DNA of 64,000 nt from JAABRU01 sp050180235 (GTDB lineage: Bacteria > Desulfobacterota > Desulfobacteria > Desulfobacterales > Desulfococcaceae). A program made the position numbers and the translations under genes. The stretch spans positions 1 to 64,000 of the forward strand of contig JBFXEJ010000020.1 in NCBI GenBank assembly GCA_050180235.1, in the 5' to 3' direction. This document shows positions 25,446 through 35,044 of this stretch, piece after piece (the stretch's first letter is position 1; each line of letters begins with the position of its first letter). The notes under the pieces were generated by a model that worked only from the letters and a program-made list of their open reading frames with translations, had not been told where the DNA came from and made no database searches.

Positions 25446-26618
25446 ATGAAGCTGAAAAAGGATAAATGGAAAGTTATTGAACTCATAAAAGTAGTTGATA
25501 TTGTTAATGGATCAACACCTAAAGCAATCAAAACAGCCGTTGAAAATGGAACATATCCATTCCTACGAGTAAATGACATGAATTTGGATGGAAATGAAAT
25601 TTATATAAAAAACTGCTCTTGTTTACTTACAAAACAAGATATTGATAAATTTAAAATAAAATTATATCCGAAGGGAACTTTAATCTTTCCTAAGAGAGGA
25701 GCATCAATTCACACTAATAAAAAAAGGATTCTTCTTCAAGATTCAGCAATAGATTTGAATACAATGGGATTTGTTCCAAGTAATAAAATTGATTATTATT
25801 TTTTGTTTATATGGTTTCAAACTATAAATCTTAGCACTATCGCTGATGGTTCCTATATACCTCAAATTAACAGTCGAAATATTAATGGGATTGAAATCCT
25901 CCTTCCCCCACTCGAAGAGCAAAAACAGATAGCCGCTCTTTTTCAATCCATAGAAACCGCTATGGAGCAGGTGGATGGGCAGGAGAAGAATTTACTGAAC
26001 CTGAAAAAACAATTGCTGTGTGATTTGTTTGGAGAGAATTTGAAATTTGGTAATAGTTTGAATAAAAATGATTTTCAGAAAATCAAATTTGAAAAGATTG
26101 CTTTAAACATATCTGAAAGAGTAGAGCCTCAAAAGACAAATCTGGATACTTATGTCGGTTTAGAGCATTTAGACCCTGAAAATCTTGCTATTACAAGAAC
26201 AGGAAAGCCGGATGATGTAATTGGTACAAAGTTAAAAATCTATAAAGGCGACATTATATTCGGAAAACGCAGAGCCTATCAGCGTAAAATATCAGTTTCA
26301 CATTTTGATGGCATTGCTTCTGCCCACAGCATGATTTTAAGAGCCAATGAAAAACATATTGAAAAAGATTTTCTTCCTTTTTTTATGCAATCCGATGTTT
26401 TTATGAACAGAGCAATTCAAATTTCGGAAGGTTCATTGTCGCCAACAATCAAATGGAAAACATTGGCAGCACAGGAATTCATTCTGCCCAAGAAAGAAAA
26501 GCAAAAAAAATTGACAGAAGTGTTTAAACAGTTTGATATTACACTGGCACAACTCAGGCAGCAAAAAACAACTCTCAGAAACCTGAAACAAAAACTGTTA
26601 AGCGAAATTTTGGGATAA
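25446..26618 (+). CDS. hsdS: Type I restriction-modification specificity subunit
   Basis: A 390-residue HsdS with two target-recognition domains (about 1-150 and 205-355), each followed by a coiled-coil spacer; PPLEEQKQIAALFQSIETAMEQVDGQEKNLLNLKKQLLCDLFG ends the first half and FDITLAQLRQQKTTLRNLKQKLLSEILG the second. Each domain reads one half of a bipartite site. The gene is clearly more A/T-rich than hsdM and hsdR, as is usual for swapped specificity genes. AAAGGAAATTG precedes the ATG. Confidence 0.92.
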   Translation: MKLKKDKWKVIELIKVVDIVNGSTPKAIKTAVENGTYPFLRVNDMNLDGNEIYIKNCSCLLTKQDIDKFKIKLYPKGTLIFPKRGASIHTNKKRILLQDSAIDLNTMGFVPSNKIDYYFLFIWFQTINLSTIADGSYIPQINSRNINGIEILLPPLEEQKQIAALFQSIETAMEQVDGQEKNLLNLKKQLLCDLFGENLKFGNSLNKNDFQKIKFEKIALNISERVEPQKTNLDTYVGLEHLDPENLAITRTGKPDDVIGTKLKIYKGDIIFGKRRAYQRKISVSHFDGIASAHSMILRANEKHIEKDFLPFFMQSDVFMNRAIQISEGSLSPTIKWKTLAAQEFILPKKEKQKKLTEVFKQFDITLAQLRQQKTTLRNLKQKLLSEILG

Positions 26619-26656
26619 TCCTATGAAAAAAATCTCATCATCAAGAGGAAGTCACT

Positions 26657-29635
26657 ATGTCCTTTAACGAACTGAACAGTGTGGAATATTTCATCATCCA
26701 TCAGCTTACCGGCATTAACCTGAATCAGGTTCCGCATGGCATGTTAAAAGAGGATGATCCCCCCTATTGCGACAGTCCAAAATGGAAATATGTCCGGCCT
26801 GAAATGCTTTTAAGAGAAATTACAGATATTTTTCTGGAAAATGAATTAAAAGAATCCATTATCCGTCTTAATCCGGCAATAAAATCAAATCCGGAGCGGG
26901 CTGAGGAAGTCATCCGCAAACTTCGTGCTGTTCTCATTTCTGTCAGCAATACAGGTCTTGTGCGCGCGAATGAAGAATTTTCCAAATGGCTGCGGGGAGA
27001 AATCTCCATGCCGGTTGGCAAAAACAATGAACATGTGAATATCCGTCTGATAGACTTTGAGCAGACAGACAACAACTCTTTTCTGCTTACAAATCAGTTC
27101 AAAATCAGAGCAGCGGAAACAAAAATCCCGGATATTGTGATGTTTGTAAACGGCATTCCGCTTGTTGCCGGTGAAGTGAAAACCCCGGTTCGTCCCGCAG
27201 TAAGCTGGCTTGACGGTGCGCATGACATTCATCATATTTATGAAAATGCAGTGCCTCAGCTTTTTGTTCCCAATGTGTTTTCTTTCGCGACTGAAGGAAA
27301 AGAACTCTTCATCGGGGGCGTAAAAACGCCATTGGAATTCTGGTCACCCTGGAGACTTGAGGATGAAAAAGATGAACTGCGCCATTTTGCCGGTTTGCAG
27401 GATATTGCCAGACAGATCAACCATTTGCTGAATCCTTCCACACTGCTGGATATATTGCAGAATTTCACCATTTATGCCACAAACAGCAAAAAAACAAAGA
27501 TAAAAATTGTATGCCGTTACCAGCAGTATGAAGGGACCAATGCCATTGTTGAACGGGTGAAAAAAGGCAAAATAAAGAAAGGCTTAATCTGGCATTTTCA
27601 GGGTTCCGGCAAATCCCTGCTGATGCTGTTTGCAGCGCAAAAAATGCGCAGGCAGCAGGAACTCGGAAATCCCACTGTTCTGATAGTGGTTGACAGAGTT
27701 GATCTTGACACACAGATTACTGCGACTTTCAATACTGCCGAAGTTCCGAACATGGTGACAACCGACAATATCAGAGAACTGCATGAGATGCTGGAAAAAG
27801 ATACCAGAAAAATCATCATCACCATGATTCACAAATTCAAAGATGCCTATCCGGATATGAACACACGCGAAAATATCATTGTAATGGTCGATGAAGCGCA
27901 CAGAACACAGGAAGGAGATCTGGGCAGAAAAATGCGTAAAGCCCTGCCCAATGCGTTTTTGTTCGGTTTGACCGGAACACCGATTAACAAAGCCGACAAA
28001 AATACGTTCTGGGCATTCGGGGCCAATGAGGACAGAAGCGGATACCTGAGCCGCTATACATTTCAGGACAGTATCCGTGACAATGCCACACTCCCTTTGC
28101 ATTTTGAACCGCGCCTGCCCAATTATCACATTGACAAAGAAAGCCTTGATACTGCTTTTAATGAAATGGCAAATGACCTGAGCGAAAAAGACCGGGACAG
28201 ACTCAGCCGGAAAGCCGCGAAAATGGCAGTATTTTTAAAGTCTCCGGAACGGGTGAAAACCATTGTTCAGGATATAGCAAAACATTTCCGCAGGCATGTG
28301 GAACCGGAAGGTTTCAAGGCAATGATTGTCACACCGGATCGTTATGCCTGTGTTCAGTATAAAGAGGAACTGGACAAACTGCTTTCCCCTGAATCCGCTG
28401 CTGTTGTCATAAGCACTTCTGCCAATGATGATGCGGAGTTCAGGCAAAAATACGCACTGGACAGAGATCAGCAGGAAAAAGTGATTGAAAAATATAATGA
28501 TCCGAATTCAGACCTTAAATTCCTTATTGTCACCGCCAAACTGCTGACCGGTTTTGATTCGCCTGTTTTGCAGACCATGTATCTGGACAAATCACTCAAA
28601 GATCATACGCTGCTGCAGGCAATATGCCGGACAAACCGGCTTTTTCCCAATAAAACATTTGGACGGATAGTTGATTATTTCGGTGTTTTTGATGATACCG
28701 CGAATGCCCTGGCATTTGATGAAGAATCAGTAAAAAAGGTTATTACCAATCTGCAGGATCTGAAAGACAGGCTGCCCGGACAAATGGCACTCTGCTTATC
28801 CCATTTCAGGGATTTGGACAGGAATATTGAGGGTTTTGAAGGTCTGCAGGCCGCGCAGGACTGCATAGGCTCAGATGAAAAGCGGGATGCTTTTGCAAAA
28901 GATTTCAGTTTATTGTCAAAACTGTGGGAATCCATTTCTCCGGATGGGGCATTAAACCGTTTTCAGAAAGATTATAAATGGCTTTCACAGGTTTACACTT
29001 CGGTCAAACCGGGTTCTGACGATAACGGCAGATTGTTATGGCATGTTCTGGGCGCACAGACTACGGCACTTATTCATGAGCATATCCATGTCGCGGGTAT
29101 CAGTCAGGATATGGAAAAAATGGTTTTGGATGCGGATGCAATTGACAGCCTGATGAACAAAAAAGACCCTAAAGATGCTGAAAAAATTATAAAAATATTG
29201 TCAGGCAGGCTGGGTAAACATAAAGACAATCCGGTTTTCAGAGCCTTAAGCGAAAGACTTGAAGCATTGAGAGCCAAAGCAGAAAAAGGTTTAATCAGCA
29301 GCATTGAATTTATTAAACAGCTTTGTGAAATTGCAAAAGAAACCTTACAGGCTGAAAAGCAGAATGGCAGCAGTGAACAGAAAAAATCGGCAAAAGCAGC
29401 CTTAACAGAATTGTTTCTGGAACTTAAAACAGACAAAACACCGGCCATTGTTGAAAGAATCGTAAATGACATTGATGAAATAGTCCGTCTGGTCCGCTTT
29501 GACGGGTGGCAAAATACCATTCCCGGTGAAAGAGAGGTTCAAAAATCTTTGCGCCGAACATTGCTGAAATATCAGTTGCACAAAGATGAAGATTTGTTTC
29601 ATAAATCGTATGCTTATATTAAAGAGTATTATTAG
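26657..29635 (+). CDS. hsdR: Type I restriction endonuclease (translocase) subunit
   Basis: A 992-residue HsdR. The N-terminal PD-(D/E)XK nuclease has Asp159, Glu173 and Lys175 (PDIVMF...GEVKTP). The SF2 motor has Walker A GSGKS (316-320), DEAH (412-415) and LTGTPI. A helical C-terminal region (about 740-990) would bind the methyltransferase core. All key residues are present, so the enzyme looks active. It starts 38 bp after hsdS and ends just before repeat array 2. Confidence 0.95.
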   Translation: MSFNELNSVEYFIIHQLTGINLNQVPHGMLKEDDPPYCDSPKWKYVRPEMLLREITDIFLENELKESIIRLNPAIKSNPERAEEVIRKLRAVLISVSNTGLVRANEEFSKWLRGEISMPVGKNNEHVNIRLIDFEQTDNNSFLLTNQFKIRAAETKIPDIVMFVNGIPLVAGEVKTPVRPAVSWLDGAHDIHHIYENAVPQLFVPNVFSFATEGKELFIGGVKTPLEFWSPWRLEDEKDELRHFAGLQDIARQINHLLNPSTLLDILQNFTIYATNSKKTKIKIVCRYQQYEGTNAIVERVKKGKIKKGLIWHFQGSGKSLLMLFAAQKMRRQQELGNPTVLIVVDRVDLDTQITATFNTAEVPNMVTTDNIRELHEMLEKDTRKIIITMIHKFKDAYPDMNTRENIIVMVDEAHRTQEGDLGRKMRKALPNAFLFGLTGTPINKADKNTFWAFGANEDRSGYLSRYTFQDSIRDNATLPLHFEPRLPNYHIDKESLDTAFNEMANDLSEKDRDRLSRKAAKMAVFLKSPERVKTIVQDIAKHFRRHVEPEGFKAMIVTPDRYACVQYKEELDKLLSPESAAVVISTSANDDAEFRQKYALDRDQQEKVIEKYNDPNSDLKFLIVTAKLLTGFDSPVLQTMYLDKSLKDHTLLQAICRTNRLFPNKTFGRIVDYFGVFDDTANALAFDEESVKKVITNLQDLKDRLPGQMALCLSHFRDLDRNIEGFEGLQAAQDCIGSDEKRDAFAKDFSLLSKLWESISPDGALNRFQKDYKWLSQVYTSVKPGSDDNGRLLWHVLGAQTTALIHEHIHVAGISQDMEKMVLDADAIDSLMNKKDPKDAEKIIKILSGRLGKHKDNPVFRALSERLEALRAKAEKGLISSIEFIKQLCEIAKETLQAEKQNGSSEQKKSAKAALTELFLELKTDKTPAIVERIVNDIDEIVRLVRFDGWQNTIPGEREVQKSLRRTLLKYQLHKDEDLFHKSYAYIKEYY

Positions 29636-29646
29636 AGATTATATTT

Positions 29647-29957
29647 AACCACAGAGTAATAAAAACTCTGCGGGACTCTGCGGATAACTCTGTGAAACTC
29701 TGCGGTTAAGATTGTATTTAACCACAGAGTTACACAGAGTACTGCACAGAGTTGCACAGAGTAAAAAAACTCTGCGGGACTCTGCGGATAACTCTCTGAA
29801 ACTCTGCGGTTAAAATTTTTTTAAACCACAGAGTAATAAAAACTCTGCGGGACTCTGCGGATAACTCTCTGAAACTCTGCGGTTAAAATTTTTTTAAACC
29901 ACAGAGTTACACAGAGTAAAAAACTCTGTGGGACTCTGCGGTTAAATTTTTTTTAAC
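29647..29957. repeat. Repeat array 2 (ACTCTGYGG units), after hsdR
   Basis: Four imperfect palindromic copies of the unit seen at 25034-25428, here mostly ACTCTGCGGGACTCTGCGG with inverse AACCACAGAGTTACACAGAG segments. The two arrays bracket hsdS and hsdR. The rest of the gap to ribE (30023) is A/T-rich and shows no gene and no recognisable FMN riboswitch. Confidence 0.9.
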
Positions 29958-30022
29958 CGAACACACTTTAACCACAGATAACAAACCCGTTTTATAAAAA
30001 CCATAGAACAGAATGAAAATTT

Positions 30023-30682
30023 ATGTTTACAGGAATCATAGAAGGATTGGGAACAGTCCGGAGCATACAGGCTTCGGGACAGGGACAGAGGCTGGGCATT
30101 GAAGCTGATTTTGCGCTCGATGGCACAAAAATCGGGGACAGCATTGCGGTCAGCGGAGCCTGCCTGACTGCGGTTTCTTTGGAGGGAAAACGCTTTTTTG
30201 TGGATGTTTCCCCGGAAACCGTTACACATACCACTTTTGCCAAAGCAAAAATCGGGGATCGGGTCAATCTGGAGCGTGCGCTGCGGCTTTCAGACCGCAT
30301 TGACGGGCATCTGGTTTCCGGCCATATTGACAGCATGGGAACCCTGAAGGAACGGAAAATTCTGAGCAATGCCATTATTATCACGTTCAGGGTTCCGGAA
30401 AATCTGACGCGCTACATGATTCACAAGGGTTCTGTGGCAGTGGATGGCGTGAGTCTCACCATCAACCAATGCGATGCAGACAGTTTTGATGTAAGCATTA
30501 TTCCGCATACAGCAAAACTCACAACCGTGGGATTCAAAAAACCGGGCGATGCGGTCAATATTGAAACCGATATGATCGGCAAATATGTGGAAAAGTTTGT
30601 CAGTGGCAAAGGAAAGGGGAGCGGAGAGAAAAGCGGATCATCTCTGGATATGGCTTTTCTGGCAAAAAATGGTTTTTTATAA
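30023..30682 (+). CDS. ribE: Riboflavin synthase, alpha subunit
   Basis: A 219-residue protein that dismutates two 6,7-dimethyl-8-ribityllumazine into riboflavin. It starts with the typical MFTGIIEGLGTV and has two homologous lumazine-binding barrels (1-95 and 96-190), seen in SGACLTAVS / DGVSLTINQ and FVDVSPETVTHTTF / FDVSIIPHTAKLTT. The last 25 residues are a Gly/Ser/Lys-rich tail. It opens the riboflavin cluster ribE-ribBA-ribH. ribD is not in the window. Confidence 0.95.
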   Translation: MFTGIIEGLGTVRSIQASGQGQRLGIEADFALDGTKIGDSIAVSGACLTAVSLEGKRFFVDVSPETVTHTTFAKAKIGDRVNLERALRLSDRIDGHLVSGHIDSMGTLKERKILSNAIIITFRVPENLTRYMIHKGSVAVDGVSLTINQCDADSFDVSIIPHTAKLTTVGFKKPGDAVNIETDMIGKYVEKFVSGKGKGSGEKSGSSLDMAFLAKNGFL

Positions 30683-30805
30683 ACGGTTGCCATATGGCAA
30701 ACACCTTTCCATTTTTTCTGATCTGAAAGATTTTTCTTTATTATGTATTCAATATTTGATATTGGTCATTATTTTTTTCAGCAAAGAGGAGATAAACAAA
30801 AAACA

Positions 30806-32029
30806 ATGTCACATCTTTCCATAGAAGAGGCCATTGAGGAAATCAGGGTTGGACGCATGGTCATCCTGGTGGATGACGAAGATCGGGAAAATGAAGGCGA
30901 TCTGACCATGGCTGCGGAAAAGGTAACACCTGAGGCCATCAATTTCATGGCAAAATACGGCAGAGGACTGATCTGCCTTTCCCTGACCGCTAAAAAATGC
31001 GATACTCTGGATCTTGCCCCCATGGTCAAAAAGAACACCTCCCCGTTTGAAACCGGGTTTACAGTTTCCATTGAGGCCAAACGGGGTGTAACCACAGGGA
31101 TTTCCGCAGCAGATCGGGCCACCACCATTCAAACCGCAGTGGCTGACAACTGCAGACCTTCGGATCTGGTTCGGCCGGGGCATGTTTTCCCCCTGCGCGC
31201 AAGGGATGGTGGCGTAATGGTGCGTGTGGGACAGACCGAGGGTTCTGTTGATTTGGCCCGGCTGGCAGGTCTGAAACCCGCCGGAGTTATCTGCGAAATC
31301 ATGGATGAGGACGGAACCATGGCCCGGATGCCTGCTCTGGAGAGATTCAGTCAGCAGCACGGCATTGGCATCTGCACCATCGCGGATCTGGTGGAATACC
31401 GCATGAGAAAAGAGTCTTTTGTAAAAAGGGCGGCGCAGTCTGAAATTCCCACACTGCACGGCGGAGATTTCAAAATGATAGCCTATGAAACCGATGTGGA
31501 CAACCTGCTGCACATTGCCCTGGTCAAGGGGGAAATTGATCCGGAAAAACCCATACTTGTCCGTGTGCATTCCGAGTGCATGACCGGAGATATTTTCGGT
31601 TCCCTCCGGTGCGACTGCGGGGATCAGCTCCACAAGGCCATGTCCATGATCAATGAAGAAGGAACAGGTGTAGTAGTCTATCTGCGTCAGGAAGGCCGGG
31701 GTATCGGGCTGGTCAACAAACTCAAAGCCTATGAACTGCAGCAGAAACTGGGACTGGATACAGTCGAGGCCAATATAGAACTCGGTTTCAAGGCGGATTT
31801 GCGGGATTACGGCATCGGTGCGCAGATTCTCAGGGATCTGGGGATCAGAAAAATGCGTCTGCTGACCAACAATCCCAAAAAAATGGTGGGTCTGCAGGGC
31901 TATGGCCTCAGCGTCACAGAACAGGTTCCCATTGAAGTGCCGCCCAATGAGTATGACCGGTGCTATCTGGAATGCAAAAAGCTGAAAATGGGGCATCTGC
32001 TGAATCTGGATATATGTGAAACCCCATAA
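30806..32029 (+). CDS. ribBA: Bifunctional DHBP synthase / GTP cyclohydrolase II
   Basis: A 407-residue fusion. Residues 1-205 are 3,4-dihydroxy-2-butanone 4-phosphate synthase (VDDEDRENEGDL, RPGHVFPLRARDGG); 206-407 are GTP cyclohydrolase II, with the zinc motif HSECMTGDIFGSLRCDCG and RQEGRGIGL. It therefore supplies both precursors of riboflavin. The ATG at 30806 is chosen because homology starts there; an AAAGAGGAG site is upstream, at rather long spacing, and an in-frame ATG at 30743 would add 21 residues without family support. It lies 120 bp after ribE. Confidence 0.95.
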   Translation: MSHLSIEEAIEEIRVGRMVILVDDEDRENEGDLTMAAEKVTPEAINFMAKYGRGLICLSLTAKKCDTLDLAPMVKKNTSPFETGFTVSIEAKRGVTTGISAADRATTIQTAVADNCRPSDLVRPGHVFPLRARDGGVMVRVGQTEGSVDLARLAGLKPAGVICEIMDEDGTMARMPALERFSQQHGIGICTIADLVEYRMRKESFVKRAAQSEIPTLHGGDFKMIAYETDVDNLLHIALVKGEIDPEKPILVRVHSECMTGDIFGSLRCDCGDQLHKAMSMINEEGTGVVVYLRQEGRGIGLVNKLKAYELQQKLGLDTVEANIELGFKADLRDYGIGAQILRDLGIRKMRLLTNNPKKMVGLQGYGLSVTEQVPIEVPPNEYDRCYLECKKLKMGHLLNLDICETP

Positions 32030-32209
32030 AATTCCCAAGAATATGAAACGGTAAACACATTTTCGGAAACTGTGGTTTACTCTCTGAAAAATTCCGATGG
32101 GTATTTACTGTTTCATGTACCGTGAGCAGATTCCGAAACCGGGAATCCCTCTGAAATTCATAGGGGCAGATTTTCCGAGCCTGCCCATGCAAATAAACGG
32201 AGAAAGAGA

Positions 32210-32680
32210 ATGCCGAATTATATTGAAGGAAAACTCAATGCCGAAGGCAAGGTTTTTGCCCTGGTTGTCAGCCGTTTCAATGATTTCATCACAGACCGGC
32301 TGGTCGGGGGCGCGGTGGATGCCCTGATCCGAAGCGGCGCAAGGGATGAGGATATTGATATTGTCAAGGTTCCGGGCGCATTTGAAATTCCCATGCTGGC
32401 AAAAAAAATGGCAGAGAAGAAAAAATATCATGCAATTATCTGCCTGGGGGCCGTGATCCGGGGTTCCACACCCCATTTTGACTATGTGTGTGCGGAAGCC
32501 TCCAAAGGCATTGCAGCAGTGAGCATGGAAACCGGAGTGCCGGTCATTTTCGGCATTCTGACCACAGACACCATTGAACAGGCTGTTGAACGCGCAGGAA
32601 CCAAATCCGGCAACAAGGGATGGAGTGCTGCCATCAGCGCTATAGAAATGGCAAATCTGACAGAAACTGTCGGCGTATAA
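32210..32680 (+). CDS. ribH: 6,7-dimethyl-8-ribityllumazine synthase
   Basis: A 156-residue lumazine synthase of normal length. Family motifs are SRFNDFITDRLVGGA, VPGAFEIP, LGAVIRGSTPHFDYV (with the catalytic His) and FGILTTDTIEQA. It joins the ribBA product DHBP with the pyrimidine diamine and passes lumazine to RibE. GGAGAAAGAG precedes the ATG. The 180-bp gap after ribBA has an imperfect inverted repeat (TATGAAACGGTAAACA / TATTTACTGTTTCATG). Confidence 0.95.
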   Translation: MPNYIEGKLNAEGKVFALVVSRFNDFITDRLVGGAVDALIRSGARDEDIDIVKVPGAFEIPMLAKKMAEKKKYHAIICLGAVIRGSTPHFDYVCAEASKGIAAVSMETGVPVIFGILTTDTIEQAVERAGTKSGNKGWSAAISAIEMANLTETVGV

Positions 32681-32705
32681 ACCGGACGCAGATATCAGGC
32701 ATACA

Positions 32706-33299
32706 ATGAAAAATCGCCGTAAAGCTCGTGAAAGGGTATTGCAGGCTCTCTTTTACATGGATATCCGGCAGGATATGTCCCAGGAGGCAATTGATCTGTA
32801 TTGCGAGTGTTTTCCGCCTTCGGAAAATACTGCTGAATTTTTTCAGATACTTGCCAGGGGAGTCATGCGGAACAGGGAGCAGACAGATTCTATCCTTGCA
32901 CGCTTTTCCGACAACTGGAAAATCAGCCGCATGTCCTGCGTGGATCGGAATATCATGCGCATAGCCATATATGAAATGTTCTACTGCGAAGATATTCCCT
33001 TCAAGGTCTCCATCAATGAGGCCATTGACATTGGAAAAAAATACGGGACAGATGAATCAGGCGCGTTTATCAACGGTATTCTGGACAGGATTCACATTGC
33101 TTTGGAAAACAAAGAAATTTTCCCTGAAAACGAGTCTCTGAAGATCCTTCCGCAGAGATCACCCAGAGAAATGCCTCCCCCCCTGACAGAGGATGAACCG
33201 GAGCCGGCTTCCTTCTCACGGGTCAGAGGACATACCGGTGTTGTAAAACGGAGATCCCCTGTATCTTCATCTGCTTCGGACCCACACAACAAGGAGTGA
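32706..33299 (+). CDS. nusB: Transcription antitermination factor NusB with C-terminal extension
   Basis: A 197-residue protein. Residues 1-140 are a standard NusB helical domain (RRKARERVLQALFYMD, SRMSCVDRNIMRIAIYEMFY, SINEAIDIGKKYGTDESGAFINGILDRI), which binds boxA RNA with NusE in rRNA antitermination. The ribH-nusB order is common. Residues about 141-197 form an unusual Pro/Glu/Arg/Ser-rich tail that is probably disordered and has no match to the family. Confidence 0.93.
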   Translation: MKNRRKARERVLQALFYMDIRQDMSQEAIDLYCECFPPSENTAEFFQILARGVMRNREQTDSILARFSDNWKISRMSCVDRNIMRIAIYEMFYCEDIPFKVSINEAIDIGKKYGTDESGAFINGILDRIHIALENKEIFPENESLKILPQRSPREMPPPLTEDEPEPASFSRVRGHTGVVKRRSPVSSSASDPHNKE

Positions 33300-33304
33300 T
33301 ACAA

Positions 33305-34681
33305 ATGGAAATCAGAAAAGTGTATTTGACAGAAGAGGAAATCCCCCGGCAGTGGTACAACATTCTCGCGGATATCCGCATGAATCCGCCGCTGGGGCCG
33401 GACGGGAAACCGGTAAAACCCGAAGATCTGGCTCCGGTCTTTCCCATGAATCTTATTGAGCAGGAAGTCAGCACACAGCGGTGGATTGACATTCCCGAAC
33501 CTGTGCTGGATGTGCTGCGCATCTGGCGGCCATCACCTTTGGTGCGTGCGCTGAATCTGGAAAAGGCTTTGGGAACTCCCGCGAAGATTTATTACAAAAA
33601 CGAAAGCCTCAGTCCTCCGGGCAGCCACAAACCCAATACTGCCGTGCCCCAGGCATATTACAACAAAATATTCGGCATTGAGCGGCTTACCACAGAAACC
33701 GGCGCGGGACAATGGGGCAGCGCGCTTTCCTTTGCCTGCGCGCAGTTCGGGATTGAGTGCAAAATCTACATGGTGCGCGTCAGTTTTGATCAGAAACCCT
33801 ACCGCAAAGCCATGATGGAAGTATGGGGCGGCAAATGCGTTGCCAGTCCCAGCAGGGAAACCAAAGCAGGACGGGATGCTCTGGAAAAAGATCCCAACAC
33901 ACCGGGCAGTCTGGGCATTGCCATCAGCGAGGCCATTGAGGAGGCTGTAAGCGATACTTCCGGCAAAACCCGTTATTCCCTGGGAAGCGTTCTCAATCAT
34001 GTGATGCTTCATCAGACCATCATCGGGCTGGAAGCAAAAAAGCAGTTTGAGAAAATCGGACAGTATCCGGATGTCATTATCGGATGCGCGGGAGGGGGCA
34101 GCAATTTCGCAGGGCTGGCCTTTCCCTTTGTTCTGGATAAAATGAACGGCAAAAAGATTGACATTCTGCCTGTGGAACCGGCCGCGTGTCCCACTCTGAC
34201 CCGTGCGCCCTTTGTATATGATCACGGAGATACAGCCCGGTACACACCTCTGCTGCCCATGTACAGCCTCGGACATGCATTTGTGCCCCCGCCGCTTCAT
34301 GCGGGAGGACTCCGTTATCACGGCATGGCCCCGACCGTAAGCCAGTTGGTGACAGAGGGTCTGCTGACACCCAAATCCGTAACCCAGATGGAGGCTTATG
34401 AGGCAGGTCTGCTGGTGGCCCGGACAGAGGGCATTATTCCGGCTCCGGAAACCACCCATGCGCTGGCGTCTGTTGTGAAAGAAGCCGTGAAAGCCAAAGA
34501 AGAGGGAAAGGAAAAAGTTATCGTGTTTTCCTGGAGCGGACACGGTCTGCTGGATTTGGGAACCTATGAAAAATACATAGCCGGTTCCCTGCAAAATTTT
34601 GCGCTCAGTGATGCAGAGATCGCAAAAGCCGGGGAGATTTTTGCCAATTATCCCAAACCCGAACTGCTGAAAAGCCGATAA
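33305..34681 (+). CDS. trpB: TrpB2-type tryptophan synthase beta chain
   Basis: A 458-residue PLP enzyme of the TrpB2 group, longer than TrpB1 (about 400) and with its N-terminal extension (EIPRQWYNILADI...PPLGPDGKPV). The PLP lysine is Lys109 in GSHKPN; the phosphate loop is GCAGGGSNFAG; AGGLRYHGMAP is typical of TrpB2. It makes tryptophan from indole and serine, or acts as a serine deaminase or indole salvage enzyme. No trpA is adjacent. AAGGAG (33291-33296) fixes the ATG at 33305. Its stop overlaps the start of the next gene (TAATG). Confidence 0.93.
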   Translation: MEIRKVYLTEEEIPRQWYNILADIRMNPPLGPDGKPVKPEDLAPVFPMNLIEQEVSTQRWIDIPEPVLDVLRIWRPSPLVRALNLEKALGTPAKIYYKNESLSPPGSHKPNTAVPQAYYNKIFGIERLTTETGAGQWGSALSFACAQFGIECKIYMVRVSFDQKPYRKAMMEVWGGKCVASPSRETKAGRDALEKDPNTPGSLGIAISEAIEEAVSDTSGKTRYSLGSVLNHVMLHQTIIGLEAKKQFEKIGQYPDVIIGCAGGGSNFAGLAFPFVLDKMNGKKIDILPVEPAACPTLTRAPFVYDHGDTARYTPLLPMYSLGHAFVPPPLHAGGLRYHGMAPTVSQLVTEGLLTPKSVTQMEAYEAGLLVARTEGIIPAPETTHALASVVKEAVKAKEEGKEKVIVFSWSGHGLLDLGTYEKYIAGSLQNFALSDAEIAKAGEIFANYPKPELLKSR

Positions 34682-34950
34682 TGCCTGTAAAAGCTGATAC
34701 CTATGACTGTATGGAACGCCGGTGCCCCCGACTGGGGGGGCCGGTGACTTTCCTTTATTGCAGAAACTGTCCGGATACGGGCGGTTTCTGCCCCAAAACA
34801 GCAGACTGCTGGTGGGAATATTTTGATGTGGCTGCCTATCTGAAGCAGTATCTTTCAGAAGAGGAAATGAAAGTCTTTGCAGAAGCCAAATTCAAACCCA
34901 GAGTCACGAGTCTTCTGGAAATGATTCAGAAAGCCATGCAAGGTGAATAA
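34681..34950 (+). CDS. Small Cys-rich protein coupled to trpB2, unknown
   Basis: An 89-residue protein whose ATG shares the last A of the trpB2 stop codon. Six Cys lie in the first 43 residues (Cys10, 15, 27, 30, 37, 43; DCMERRCPRLGG, YCRNCPDTGGFCPKTADC), a spacing that suggests a zinc site or a small Fe-S cluster. The C-terminal half is helical. I do not recognise a named family. The coupling implies a role with TrpB2 or with the same metabolic signal. Confidence 0.7.
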   Translation: MPVKADTYDCMERRCPRLGGPVTFLYCRNCPDTGGFCPKTADCWWEYFDVAAYLKQYLSEEEMKVFAEAKFKPRVTSLLEMIQKAMQGE

Positions 34951-35044
34951 GTTTGCAGCCGCGCTGAATTTGGAATAATCCCTTCCTGAGAGCCCAAAGA
35001 GAGCCGGGCTGTCAGGAAGAGATTTTCACAGCAAAGGCGAAAAT

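Noticed and set aside
29958..30022. FMN riboswitch before ribE
   Set aside because: No conserved FMN aptamer text is seen; the gap holds repeat DNA only.
30809..32038. 409-codon frame antisense to ribBA
   Set aside because: Codon-shadow artefact; the sense strand encodes a full RibBA.
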